From positions 17,848,751-17,912,750 of the forward strand of contig JABAKD010000023.1 in the NCBI GenBank assembly GCA_012845835.1: a stretch of 64,000 nt of DNA, in the 5' to 3' direction. This document shows positions 11,998 through 21,902 of this stretch, one piece after another (within the stretch, counting starts at the first letter, position 1; every line of letters begins with the position of its first letter). The notes below the pieces were generated by a model. The model ran no database searches. It was not told the DNA's origin and saw only the letters and a program-made list of their open reading frames with translations. Source of the stretch: Undaria pinnatifida (lineage: Eukaryota > Sar > Phaeophyceae > Laminariales > Alariaceae). Position numbers and translations under genes: made by a program.

Positions 11998-12792
11998 CTA
12001 ACCTACGACATCAAGATGGGCCGGAGTATCAAGCGACCCTACTGTGCACTGTTCACAATCACACCGCGACCACGACCGCTTTCCGTCTGGTCTAATTTTC
12101 CCAGTTCTGCAGGCCTCGGGCCGGTGCTTTTTTGGCGGCACATTGCATTGAGGAAGCCCCCCCCTCCCACACGGAGCAGGGTGCGCCTCCTGGTACGTGC
12201 CTTCTTGTCGACGGTGGCCGCAGTGAAAGCAGATCTGAGGGCCCCGGGGTGGGCCCTTGGGCTTCTTCGGCTTCGATTGGGGGGCATGAAACCGCCCAGC
12301 CCCATCCCCGCCGCCCCCAAACTGCAACATATCTTCAACCCCCGCCGACGCGCCTGCACCGCCCGGTGCGCCCCCTCCTTCACTGCCGCCACAAACACCA
12401 CCGCCTGCCCCAGACCGACTCCGCGGAACAGGCGGGGGAACAACGCTACCAACAACACCCTCAAACATCGCCCCCACTTCAGCTTCCTGCAACCTAGCAC
12501 GCAATGCAGCATGCTGTTTACTGATAGAGCGCATCGTATTCTTAACGTTGGCGTGCCCTTTGAACTTATCGTAGTAATTCTGAAGCTGTTGGGCAGTTTT
12601 CCGATATACAGGCTCCCATTCCGCCCGGCCAGACTCGATCTTGGCACAGTACTCGTTCCACTCGATTGCCCACTTATCGAAGTTGACGCGTTGGTGACTC
12701 TGAAACCTCCCCATGTCATCGCCTTGGATGAAAAGCTTGTCGTAGACTTCGCTGGCAAACTTACGTTTCTCTGCTCCATTAGTAGAAGACAA
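11998..12792 (-). CDS. Myb/SANT-like protein with Cys/His-rich C-terminus (copy D2)
   Basis: The open frame of about 264 residues has a Trp/Tyr-spaced helical N-terminal half (W-EWNEY, W-PVYRKTAQQLQNYYDKFKG) that resembles the Myb/SANT-like DNA-binding domains seen in eukaryotic DNA transposons and trihelix factors. A Gly-rich linker follows, then a tail with C-x2-C, HPAPC, a further Cys, a His and a last Cys that could bind zinc. The frame begins at a TTG preceded by a stop, and its first in-frame ATG is near 12,714, so a 5' exon is probably missing or the gene is truncated. The degenerate copy at 6.8-8.0 kb shows that the helical core is conserved. Downstream sequence to about 11,155 is shared with that copy. 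The family assignment is inference. Confidence 0.5.
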   Translation of the reverse strand: MSSTNGAEKRKFASEVYDKLFIQGDDMGRFQSHQRVNFDKWAIEWNEYCAKIESGRAEWEPVYRKTAQQLQNYYDKFKGHANVKNTMRSISKQHAALRARLQEAEVGAMFEGVVGSVVPPPVPRSRSGAGGGVCGGSEGGGAPGGAGASAGVEDMLQFGGGGDGAGRFHAPQSKPKKPKGPPRGPQICFHCGHRRQEGTYQEAHPAPCGRGGLPQCNVPPKKHRPEACRTGKIRPDGKRSWSRCDCEQCTVGSLDTPAHLDVVG

Positions 12793-12829
12793 CTACTACT
12801 GTACTGTAGTAGGGGTTTCTAGCTATCCT

Positions 12830-13734
12830 CTGGTGGATTCTGATATGGGGATTTGGGGATGAAGTTAAGATCGCTTGTTTTTTTTCTTGTGTTCGGAGCT
12901 AACACAACAACTTCTCTTTCCATTCTTAGCACCTGAATGGTGCTGACCAGCCCCCCTCAGGCCAAGGGGGGGTACTTTCTGGTCAGTAGACCTTGTCTAG
13001 CTTAGGCGCGTCTACACTCAGCATAGCGAGGACTCGCCACGCGCACGCACATGATGTATCCTACTGCTGCTGCTGTGGGGCAAGGTTGTACACGTAGCGT
13101 TGTGCTGTCCTCATGTTGTCTGATCCCTGCCACCTGTGGTGTGAACAAAATCTCCGACCCATAACATTACCCCTTGTTATGTACGTAAAAATACAGTCTA
13201 CTTGGACGTAAACGTAAGGATGGGTTGGTATATAAATTACCATTTAAAATGTACTTATACTACCGAAGAAATTGGCGCGATTTATGGACATGCAACGGAA
13301 ATGCGCCCGAAGCAGCAGCACAGCGGAAATATGGGGTATGGTGGGGTGACAAATGGCACGCTCCGATCAAACAATCAGCTTCTTCTACAACAGCAGCCAC
13401 ACGCGCATCGAGTTGCAGGCTGCTGATGCTAGGGGGCTGGACCGCTGCTGTGCGGCAGGATCGTAGGAAAAAAAAAATATCACAATTGTACATATACATA
13501 TACCCGGTACTGCTTTATTTTCGAAAGAAAGCACGCAGCGCAGCACGACACAGCACCGCAGTGAAGGGCACGGCAATGCACCGCACGGCTCTGCACGGCT
13601 CCGCATGGCGCTACGCTGCGCTGCTGGGCTATATACATATATAGCCGGACTGATCTGAGCTGGGCGTGCATTGTGATCCAAAAAGCGTAGCACCTGATGG
13701 TATGTACAAACCTGGTGAAGTAGTACCGGTATAT
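12830..13734. other. Unassigned DNA with a GCACGG-rich simple-sequence tract
   Basis: I see no gene. Between about 13,530 and 13,625 there is a degenerate GC-rich hexamer-like tract (variants of GCACGG and GCGCTG), similar in style to one at 49,590-49,720. Confidence 0.4.
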
Positions 13735-14486
13735 TGTGATATGGCTTAGTTTAGGTACGCTATTATTGGTTAACCTTTTCCAAGTGGTCAAACAGACTAA
13801 TACCCCACTAATACCTTAACAAATGGCGTCGTCGACAGACCATGGCTTTTTTGGGTCGTGGGTTCAAATCCCACCATCCGCATACTAAACTTTTTCAGAA
13901 TTTCCCCATGTGTCAACTTGAAAAATACCCACAGGAAGTGAAACCGCTTGGATATTGACAGGTCCACCCGTATATCCGGCCGACCTGCTATCCCGCCGTT
14001 TCAGGGGGGGAGAGTGTTATAAGGCTTATAGTTTGGGTAAGCTATTGGTTAGCTGTGTAGGTATTAGTGGGGTATTAGCCCGTTTGACCACTTGCAAAAG
14101 GTTAACCGATAGCTTACCCAAACTAAGCCTCATAACACTCTTCCCCCCTAAAACGGCGGGATATCAGGTCGGCCGGATATACCGGCGGACCTGTCAATAT
14201 ATCCAAGCCGTTTCATTTCCCGGGTATACCGGGGAGAGTATTTTTCAAGTTCGACATGAGGAAAATCTGAAAAGTTCATTTTAATATTGTGGATGGTGGG
14301 GATCGAACCCACGACCCAAAAAAGCCATGGTCTGTCGACGACGCCAATATTTGTTAAGGTATTAGTGGGGTATTACTCCGTTTGAACACTTGCAAAAAGT
14401 TAACCGATAGCTTACCCAAACTAAGGCTTATAACATAACCTTTTGCAAGTTGTCAAATAGACTAATACCCCACTAATACCTTAACA
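13735..14486 (+). mobile_element. TRIM element T1 (miniature LTR retroelement), interrupted by T2
   Basis: The 5' LTR (13,735-13,821) starts TGTGATATGG and ends CTTAACA. The internal part begins with a primer-binding-site-like TGGCGTCGTCG and ends in a polypurine tract (AGGGGGGGAGAG). The 3' LTR starts TGTTATAAGG at 14,015, is broken at 14,053 by T2, and resumes at 14,436-14,486 to end CTTAACA. There is no coding capacity. Flanking ATAT and ATGT could be a 4-bp target duplication with one mismatch. Confidence 0.85.
14054..14435 (-). mobile_element. TRIM element T2, inserted in the 3' LTR of T1
   Basis: A complete 382-bp copy in reverse orientation, with LTRs 14,054-14,137 and 14,352-14,435 (84 bp each), a polypurine tract next to one and the TGGCGTCGTCG primer site next to the other. 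It interrupts the T1 LTR exactly; TAGC on one side and TAAC on the other look like a 4-bp target duplication with one change. Because T1 and T2 are opposite in orientation, the locus is a large palindrome. Confidence 0.88.
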
Positions 14487-14490
14487 ATGT

Positions 14491-14570
14491 ACTATAAGCC
14501 TCAAGTTCTCCCCGTTGGTTCCAATCCCGGTGTCATCTGGGAAAAAAAATGATCCTCATAAAAAATATAA
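14491..14570 (+). repeat. tRNA-like repeat S0, 3' half only
   Basis: Begins inside the anticodon-arm region (ATAAGCCT), with a B-box-like GGTTCCAATCC, ends GGTGTCAT, then an A-rich tail and 'atgatcctcat'. The 5' half is missing at the TRIM boundary. Confidence 0.6.
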
Positions 14571-14586
14571 TTGATAGATATCAATG

Positions 14587-14690
14587 TGACTTTGTGGTCT
14601 TCTAGTAGATAGACTGTCCGCTTATATGCCTGATTTTCGTTGGTTGAATCCAGGGATCATATGAAAAAAAAAAGATCCTCATGAAAAAAA
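14587..14690 (+). repeat. tRNA-like repeat S1
   Basis: About 74-nt tRNA-like body (14,587-14,660) with an A-box-like region around TCTAGTAGATAGACTG and a B-box GGTTGAATCC, then A-rich tail and 'gatcctcatg'. The 3' acceptor strand is damaged (GATCAT instead of GTGTCAT). Confidence 0.65.
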
Positions 14691-14740
14691 TGACATATAT
14701 TTGTAAAAAAAAAGTACTGGTAGATACACCACTGCTGCTG

Positions 14741-14865
14741 TGACATATTGTGGTCTAGTACATAGATTGTCCGCTAATAATCCTGGTGGCCTTCGCTGGT
14801 TCGAATCCGGGTGTCATCGAAAAAAAATGATTCTCATGAAAAATCGATATTTATTTGTAAAAAAA
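14741..14865 (+). repeat. tRNA-like repeat S2
   Basis: Body 14,741-14,817, starting TGACA and ending TGTCAT so that the acceptor ends pair, with GGTCTAGTA and a consensus B-box GGTTCGAATCC. Tail: A-run, 'atgattctcatg', 'cgatatttattt'. Confidence 0.7.
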
Positions 14866-14880
14866 AAAATGGTAGCAATG

Positions 14881-14985
14881 TGACTTTGTGGTCAAGTAGA
14901 TTGTCCGCTTATAAGCCTGGTTTTCGTTGGTTGAATCCAGGTGTCATCGGGGAACAAAAATGATCCTCTTAAAAAAACCGATACT
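14881..14985 (+). repeat. tRNA-like repeat S3
   Basis: Body 14,881-14,946, slightly shortened in the D-arm, B-box GGTTGAATCC, ends GGTGTCATCGG, with the same A-rich and 'atgatcctc' tail. Confidence 0.65.
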
Positions 14986-15159
14986 TGTGTATATTTTACA
15001 TGAAAATTGAAAAATGTCAGCTGTGAGTACGACCGATTGAATGGTTGAAACTCAACTTTGCAACCTGCGTGGTAAATCTATGTTTCGCTACTATACAGCA
15101 GTAGTATAAATAGTAGTTGCACATAGAAAAAATAGTACTGGTAGATACCACTGCTGCTG

Positions 15160-15292
15160 TGACATTGTCGTCTAGTAGATAGACTGTCCGTTTATAATAC
15201 TGACCTTCGCTGGTTCGAATCCGGGTGTCATCGGAAAACAAAGAATGATCCTCATGAAAAATCGATATCTGGTATTTATTTATAATTTTTAT
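15160..15292 (+). repeat. tRNA-like repeat S4
   Basis: The best-preserved body (15,160-15,230). Five Watson-Crick acceptor pairs (TGACA with TGTCA), a perfect 4-bp D-stem (GTCT with AGAC) and the T-loop TTCGAAT are all visible; the anticodon stem does not fold well. The tail reads 'atgatcctcatg...cgatat...tatttatt' and is split by the gypsy insertion. I read it as a tRNA-derived SINE or decayed tRNA array, not as a working tRNA. Confidence 0.7.
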
Positions 15293-15725
15293 AAGGGTTT
15301 GTACTCAAGAACACCGCAGGGAGGTGCGAATCTCCAACGCTGTGCGTACACGCGTTCCTCTAAGGCAACGGCCGCAGAATGTGGGCGGTGTTGACGATCA
15401 CCGGACGAGTAGACGTGCTCGGTAGAGAGACAGAAGAATCTCAGGTCGAGATGGGGACAGTAGGAAGTGTGAGAGGTGTGCGAGGGTACACCCTCGCACT
15501 CCTCTCGGACGAAAATAAGGGGCAACGAGCTGAGGAAGCGTCTGGGAAGACGTCTTGAGGTTCCTCGGGATGTTGTACCCTTCCTTGTGGCTCGGAGTGT
15601 GAGTGAGAACGACATCGCTCCGAGAGACGATCTTTCTAGGAGAACGTGCGGAACGTTCCTGAAGGTTCTAGAATTTGTGTTCAGACGCAAGTAGGCAAGT
15701 TGGGTTCAGAGCATTGTGACCCACA
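15293..15725 (-). repeat. 3' LTR of the gypsy element
   Basis: Matches the 5' LTR except A/G near 15,696. It is preceded, on the element strand, by a polypurine tract (AACTGGGGGGTAA). The long open frame inside it, present in both LTRs, has no protein features and I do not call it a gene. Confidence 0.95.
15651..15673. promoter_or_regulatory. Heat-shock element in the 3' LTR
   Basis: Same perfect five-unit GAA/TTC array as in the 5' LTR. Confidence 0.75.
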
Positions 15726-15742
15726 TTACCCCCCAGTTTTGA
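15726..15742 (-). other. Polypurine tract of the gypsy element
   Basis: On the minus strand AACTGGGGGGTAA lies directly before the 3' LTR, where the plus-strand primer is expected. Confidence 0.65.
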
Positions 15743-15800
15743 TGGTGTTAGAGCGCTCACTCCATCAAAATTACAGAGCAATGGGAACACAGGCTCTGGT

Positions 15801-16076
15801 AATTGACCCAGGCTACGGTAGGGGGGTCCCCTTTTGGGCCTTTTATTTCAGTGGCTACGGGTCACTCGCGCGAGCAACCCCTTTGTTCCTATGCAATCTT
15901 ACGTTTTCTTTTTGTTTTACATTGATAAAATCAATCCGCAATGCAAAGGTGATCTAAGCTGCGGCAAACCAAGTTCCTAAACCATCTTCATCCGTACGGT
16001 ACAGAGCTACTCGTGCGAGTGGCTCAAACACACCAGTGAAAATGGGGGTACCCCCCTACCGTAGCCTTGGTCAATT
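15801..16076. mobile_element. 276-bp fold-back (MITE-like) insert
   Basis: Terminal inverted repeats of about 33 bp start AATTGACC, then one variable base, AGGCTACGGTAGGGGGGT, and end with C-rich sequence; the right end is the reverse complement of the left with one or two changes. No coding capacity. I could not see a clear target duplication. Confidence 0.6.
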
Positions 16077-17216
16077 CAACCTTCCGAAGACGCTATTTCG
16101 AAGAGTCTCCTCAAAATCTTCGAAAGTATGAACGTAGTACCGAAAAGGTTCCGGAAATACTTGTAGTAAACCAGAGTATTGTTCAGGATCGAATAACGGA
16201 GGAGTAATGACAATTGTGCTTAACCAAACACAGCATTGCTGCGGCCTGCAGGACAAGTGGCTAGCACGGAAAATATACGCAAAGCGTATTGAAAGCGTCG
16301 CGCGAAAGACGTTTTGACGTATCCTGAGTGTGCTATGCAACATTGACGCATCATGGCCAGATAAAAATTGATGCGATCGGAAGCACTGACGAACGAAAAT
16401 TCATGGCGAAAAGCAAAGCAGCCATATGAGTAGGCCGATGCTAGGTGACGGCATGTATGTAGCCAGAAGTCAGACGGAAGTTTGTTGCCTTTCTGGAGGT
16501 TGAAATGAAACTAAACCTCGCAGAAAAATGCACCCTGCAACAAACATGCGTCTCATATCCAATCACCCGGGCTTTTAAAAGCATTCCGGTGGAAAAAGAC
16601 TGGGCGTGGATGCCCGTGGAGCCAGTAGACAAGAAATGGTGTTTGCTCGTTTATTATGAATTTCCTCTCGACTAGCTCGGATTTTGTCCGACCCCCCTGT
16701 GGCTGAAAGCCACTCCGGAAAAAAAAAACGAGTAGTCAATTAATCATCTGGGTCTCGTGGAGACTAAGTGCCAACAGGCGACGTAAACGATGCAACACAA
16801 AGGCGACTAATAGGCTATTCCACTCGGACTTCTGGCAAGCAAAGCTCCATATTGCTTAAGAGTACACAAATTGATACCGGTTCCAAAGGTCGTGCGAGGA
16901 CACAAGGGCGCGTAACGACGCGGGGAGTCAACTGGCGTACGACAGACGCTATTGTACCTCACTAAGAAGTCAATAGAAAAAAAAACATACATGATCAGTG
17001 GTCATGCTTCGAAAACAAGATAACCACAGGCACGCGTGCGCGGTACTTCGCACGGAGGACAAAGGACAAAAAAAAAAAAATCAAAGGAAGCCATGAAGGG
17101 CTGCCGGCTACAGGAAATACTAAAACACGTGGGCGCCGGGCATCGGTTGTTGCACAACCGACGCGATCAAATCACAAAGGAAAAAACATATATATGACAA
17201 CGCGCGTATACATGCC

Positions 17217-20200
17217 CTACGTGTTACCTTCGTCGCGATCCGATCTAGAATAGGTTCGCTTCTTCTTCCCGGGAGGGTCGAAAGCCGAAGGATTTTGTGA
17301 CAGAATTACAGCACGGTAAGATTCGATCATCTCCTTGCATTGAGGAAGAGTGCTGTAGTGACGCCATACACCACATTGTGGTGGTTGACCTTTAAGTTTG
17401 AGGTGGTATTGGAAATTCTCCACCGACGCTGCACCTACCCCCCGCTTATGACCATCGATTGCTTCGATGACATACGGGCCGATAGTGACGGTGTGCACTG
17501 AGCCATCAAGATCAGGGACGGGTAGGGTGGTTCCGAGAAACATATCATCGAGTGCCTCAAAGTCAGGGGCAGGTGATGACTTGGGTTTGACGAATTGTTT
17601 CATCCGACCTAAGTGGACCGTAACTTCGGCCGGTTCGTTCGGTTTTGATACACGGTAAATAACAGGGGAGAGCTGAGCTCTGACGGTATACGGGCCATGC
17701 CAAGGGCTAACGAGCTTGGGGTTTGGTCCGTCAGTTTCGTGGTACGGGCGATGCAGTAATACTTTGTCGCCCACTTTAAAACCGGGCAAAGACAATATTT
17801 TGTTTTCGACGGCTTGCTTATCTGCCCGTTCTTGTAAATTGCGACGGGCTAACTCGTACGCGAGCTGCAAATTTTCTACTGTGCGACGTGAGTAGTCGAG
17901 TTTATTTTGTGGTGCATCAGTAGAAGGAACTCCGAGAATTAGTTCGACGGGGAGAGTAGCCGTACGCCCAAACACAAGATAGTGGGGAGTCTCCTCCAAA
18001 GTTTTGGAGTATGCCGTGTTGTGCGCAAGCTGGACAAACGGTAGTAGTTCCGCCCAATTATCGCAAGCCAAGTTACTGTACATGGCAAGCATATTGTGAA
18101 CGGTGCTGTGGACACGCTCGAGAACAGAGTTCCCTTGCGGACGATAAGCGGCGGTACGTGTTTTCTTGTACCCAAAGACAGACTGCAATTCTTTCACGAG
18201 TTGGTTTTGAAATTCCTTCCCTTGATCGGAATGCAGGGTTTCTGGTGGGCCGAACACTGAAAAGACACGGTCAATAAGATGACGAACCACCACCGCGGCT
18301 TCCTTAGACTTGATAGGTATCAGAATGAGGAAACGCGTGAGGTGATCGATGACAGACAGGATAAATCGATTACCTTCTGACTTAGATTTGTATTCGACGA
18401 GATCCACCGCAACAACTTGAAACGGTCTGGTGACCGGTCGGTGCCCGGTAGGCAGCATAGGTGATCGGTGAGACGTTTTGCGGCGTTGACAAGGAAGACA
18501 GCTTTTAACATGTTCGGCAACGTCAGAGTGCATCGTGGGCCACCAATAACGATCCCGAACTTTGTCGAAGGTACCTTTAAAGGCTAGGTGACCACCTGAC
18601 GAGGGGAGGTCATGGCAAGCGTTGATTACAAGTGTTCTCAACGATTTCGGCACCACTAGCTGGTCACGAAAGGTGTCCCGCCTACGTAGGTGGGCAGGGA
18701 CGTAAGACCGGCAAAGCAAACCTTCGTGGATGAAGAATTTACTCATGCTGGACTTTGATTGCTGGTGTGGGACGCGAGCCTTAGTAGGATTGGCTAGGTA
18801 GTCAAAGTACTGACAAAATTCTTTCCTCTGATGAGCAAGCAACTTCGCAGCATCGACGACGGGGAAGACAGATATGGCACTAGCAAACAATTCGCGATCG
18901 CTTTCGACGGGCACTATCTCGTCTAAGTTGCCAGCGGACAGTTCGTATTCACGAGGGTTGGGGGGATGAAAAGGCTGATCATCGGGGACGTTACGACAGA
19001 TAGCTGCAAGTTGCGGTTCGGATGGAAGTGGTTTTCCATCCACCTTGCTAAAAATACGCGATAGCGTATCCGGTACAACGTTAAGTTTTCCCGGAACGTG
19101 TTTGACGGTGAAATCGTAATTTTGAAGACAAATTGCCCAACGGGTGAGCATATTGGACGTGTCTTGCATGTGGTACAAGTACGTGAGAGCTTGGTGGTCG
19201 GTACAACACGTAAAGTGTCGGCCCCATAGATACGGACGCCAATGGGTCAGAGCCCATACGACAGCAAGGCATTCTTTCATCGTGGGGCTATAGTGGCTTT
19301 GGCTACGAGAAAAACGCTTGCTATAGTACGCGACAATATCCAGCTCTTTGCCATCGGTGCTGCCCTTGGACGGTTGGGCTAGGAAAGCACCTACACCTTG
19401 CTCGGAAGCGTCGGTGTGAACGACGAAATCTCTCGAAAAATCGGGAAAGTGAAGGACAGGGGCTTCGGATAAAGCGTCTTTGAGTTTCTGGAATGCGGCA
19501 TCTTGGGCCGGACCCCAGGCCTTTTTAAAACTCGTTCGTTTGACGAAGCTCTTTCGAGTCAGTTCTACAAGCGGTGCCGTAAGGTCAGAATAATCTTTGA
19601 CAAACCGGCGGACGAAATTCGCCATACCCAGAACAGAACGTAAGTCTTTAATGGATTTGGGCGTGGGCAGGTCGTGAATCGCATTGGTGCGGTCGGTACT
19701 GACGGAAATCCCTTTCGCGGAAATAACATGACCGAGGTAGTTGACTTCTTCCTGCCCAAATTGAATTTTGGACGGTTTGAGTGTCAAGCCTGCCGCATGC
19801 AACGCTGCGAACATTTTCTCGAGAGAGACGAGGTGGCTTTCGAACGTGTGATTGATACAAATCAAATCGTCCATGTACGAAAGGATACCCGAGTCAGGGC
19901 CAAGGTGGCCTAGAGCTAAAGACATTACGTGTTGAAACAGCCATGGTGCATTCGCTACTCCAAAAGGCATGCGCTTAAAACAGTACTTGCCTCTCGGTGT
20001 CACGAAGGCGGTGCGGTCGACGTGCCCCTCGGCCACAGGTAGCTGCCAGAACGCACTGAGGATGTCGGCGACCGAAATGTAGAGGGCGTCTCCGACGGCA
20101 TCCAGGCAGGACTCGAGGTTAGGCATGGGCCAGCTCTTGCGAATGATGTGGCGGTTGAGGGTATGGCGGTAATCAACACAGAAACGGGGGCTGCCGTTGC

Positions 20201-20259
20201 TCTTGGCGACGATAGTACAAGGGCTACCCCACGGACTTGGCCGTTCCTCAATTATTCCC
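17217..20259 (-). CDS. pol: Pol part 2: reverse transcriptase, RNase H, integrase, chromodomain-like end
   Basis: In frame with part 1. RT: SPWGSP and FCVDYR near the start, a motif A Asp in SVADILSAF, and YMDD at 19,866-19,877. RNase H: HTDASEQGVGAFLAQ, a catalytic Glu in MKECLAVVWAL and CTDHQALTYL. Integrase: an HHCC zinc part (H-x7-H, then C-x2-C in CLPCQ), then AVDLVEY, HSDQG and an LERVH Glu, with exactly 35 residues between the second Asp and the Glu (D-x35-E). The C-terminus has a GPYTV module and a chromodomain-like stretch (YVIEAIDGHKRG...YHLKLKG...MIESY), which in chromoviruses guides integration to marked chromatin. All catalytic residues that I can check are present. Confidence 0.95.
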
Positions 20260-21902
20260 CATTACAACATCTCGTTGACACATTTGTCAATTACTTCAGA
20301 GGTGCGGGGGTTGGGACGGTATGGGGGACGATCGACAGGACGGGTGCCTTCCGGCACGGGGAACGTTGCTTCGGCGATTGTACAACGTCCTAATTCAGAC
20401 ATTGACAGAGAGAAAACGGGACGATATTTAGCGCATAAGTCAAGGACAGCATCCTTCTGCTCCACGGTAAACGTGGAACTGGCGAATGCTTTAGACAGAG
20501 GACCTTCAAGGTCAGACCTGGCGCGGCGAACATCCTCGTCAGAGACGGGGGTGTTCGCGACGGCGTTGATATTTAATTGGTCAGGGGTGACTACAGACGC
20601 TGTGTACAAATTGCCAAGATGCAAGCCTGGTAAAAGGCAGACACCATCGCCAGATGGGTTACATATTTGTACGACAACAGAGCCATCAGAAGCACTCCAC
20701 GTAGCTAAAGTACGGGCGACGAGAATATTCTTGAAAGGTTCAAGCGTTGTGTCATCGGAAAAATCTTTCTCGGTTATAATGCGAGGTTCGACAACAACAG
20801 TGCAGTCTTCTGGCGGTAGACAATCAGTGTAAGCAACAGCAAGGCTTTCCCATTCCGGTTTGAGATTAACTCTCTCACACAGAGAGACAGGAATGACATC
20901 AGCATCGTGATGTACAGCGGCCACCGACATGTTTTGAGTGTGGCTCGCCGGAGAAGGATTGCTAGTACTGGACGACGGGACGGAGTCACGAATGCGATGA
21001 ACAGCTGGTATCGTTGAACCAGTAGACGAAAATGACAAAGTTTGATTTTTCCAATCTAGGCGCGCTCCGAAGTCGGACATGACACTATTATCGAGGAGCA
21101 TAAGATCGGGGCCCAAAGAGGGGACGACTAGCGCAGTCACCGTGCGGGTGAGCTCGCTGAGGGTTAAAGGAAAATCAGTAAACCCGACGACATTGATTGG
21201 CTCGCCATTTGCAGCGAGGAGCGCAACAGCGGCTGGGGGGACGGGATTAAGAGGAATACCTCGCGGGGTGGGATGAGACCGTACCCACGCGAGAGAAACA
21301 ACCGGCACATCGGTAGCCGTGTCCACCGTGATGTTATTCACGGGGACGTCGTCGACAGAGCCGGCGATGCGGACTCGTCGAGACGAGAAAGACAAAGAAA
21401 AGTCGATGGTTTTGTGCGCCAGCCTTGAGCTGTACCACACGTGGTCTGAATTATGTTTTATTTCGGGGAAACTTTTCCCTTCCATATCCCGAAAACGTAC
21501 ACCAAAGCGCGCAGGCGCTGTATATCTACTTGGACGCATACCTTGACTCGCACTCGGGGACGCGAATACAGTAACTGGGGAATCAGGGACACCATTATCA
21601 CAACTAAAGCTTCGCTTGCGCGATGAACGCTGACTCTTAACCTCCTCTACTTCAGCCTGAGGGGGAGGGACGACACGTAATTCAGACACACTTGCCACAC
21701 GAAACAGCTTATTTGCTGCGCCGTGAGAACGGGCACGGTACCTAGGCACGACATAACTACGATGACGGACGGGGACACGGGGGACGATAAACTCAGGGGC
21801 AAAAGCGGCTACCGACGACGTGGAGAGTTTCCTCTTCACGCCTTTCCTGGCTACACCAGAAGACGACCCTACTGTTTCAGGCGCTACAACAGCAGGGCAC
21901 CC
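20260..21902 (-). CDS. pol: Pol part 1: protease and start of reverse transcriptase
   Basis: Reading continues in the gag frame after the UAG without another stop until a UAA at 20,260-20,262. A retropepsin-like core has VDTATDVPVVS at the active site; most relatives have D-T/S-G, so Ala in place of Gly is unusual. A long protease-to-RT linker is followed by the RT entry motif (PPYRPNPRTSEVIDKCVNEML). The UAA interrupts the RT between this motif and W-GIIEE in part 2. If the stop is not read through, no polymerase is made. I take it as a recent nonsense change, since everything on both sides is well preserved. Confidence 0.9.

Larger units (their letters stand above)
15726..17216 (-). other. 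Long 3' non-coding region of the gypsy element
   Basis: About 1.5 kb lies between the pol stop and the 3' LTR, which is long for this class. I find no env-like frame with a signal peptide or membrane segment. A 276-bp inverted-repeat insert lies at 15,801-16,076. Confidence 0.6.

Noticed and set aside
15289..15690. 133-residue frame in the LTR, repeated at 23,494-23,958
   Set aside because: It is present twice only because LTRs are identical; no features, starts in repeat DNA.
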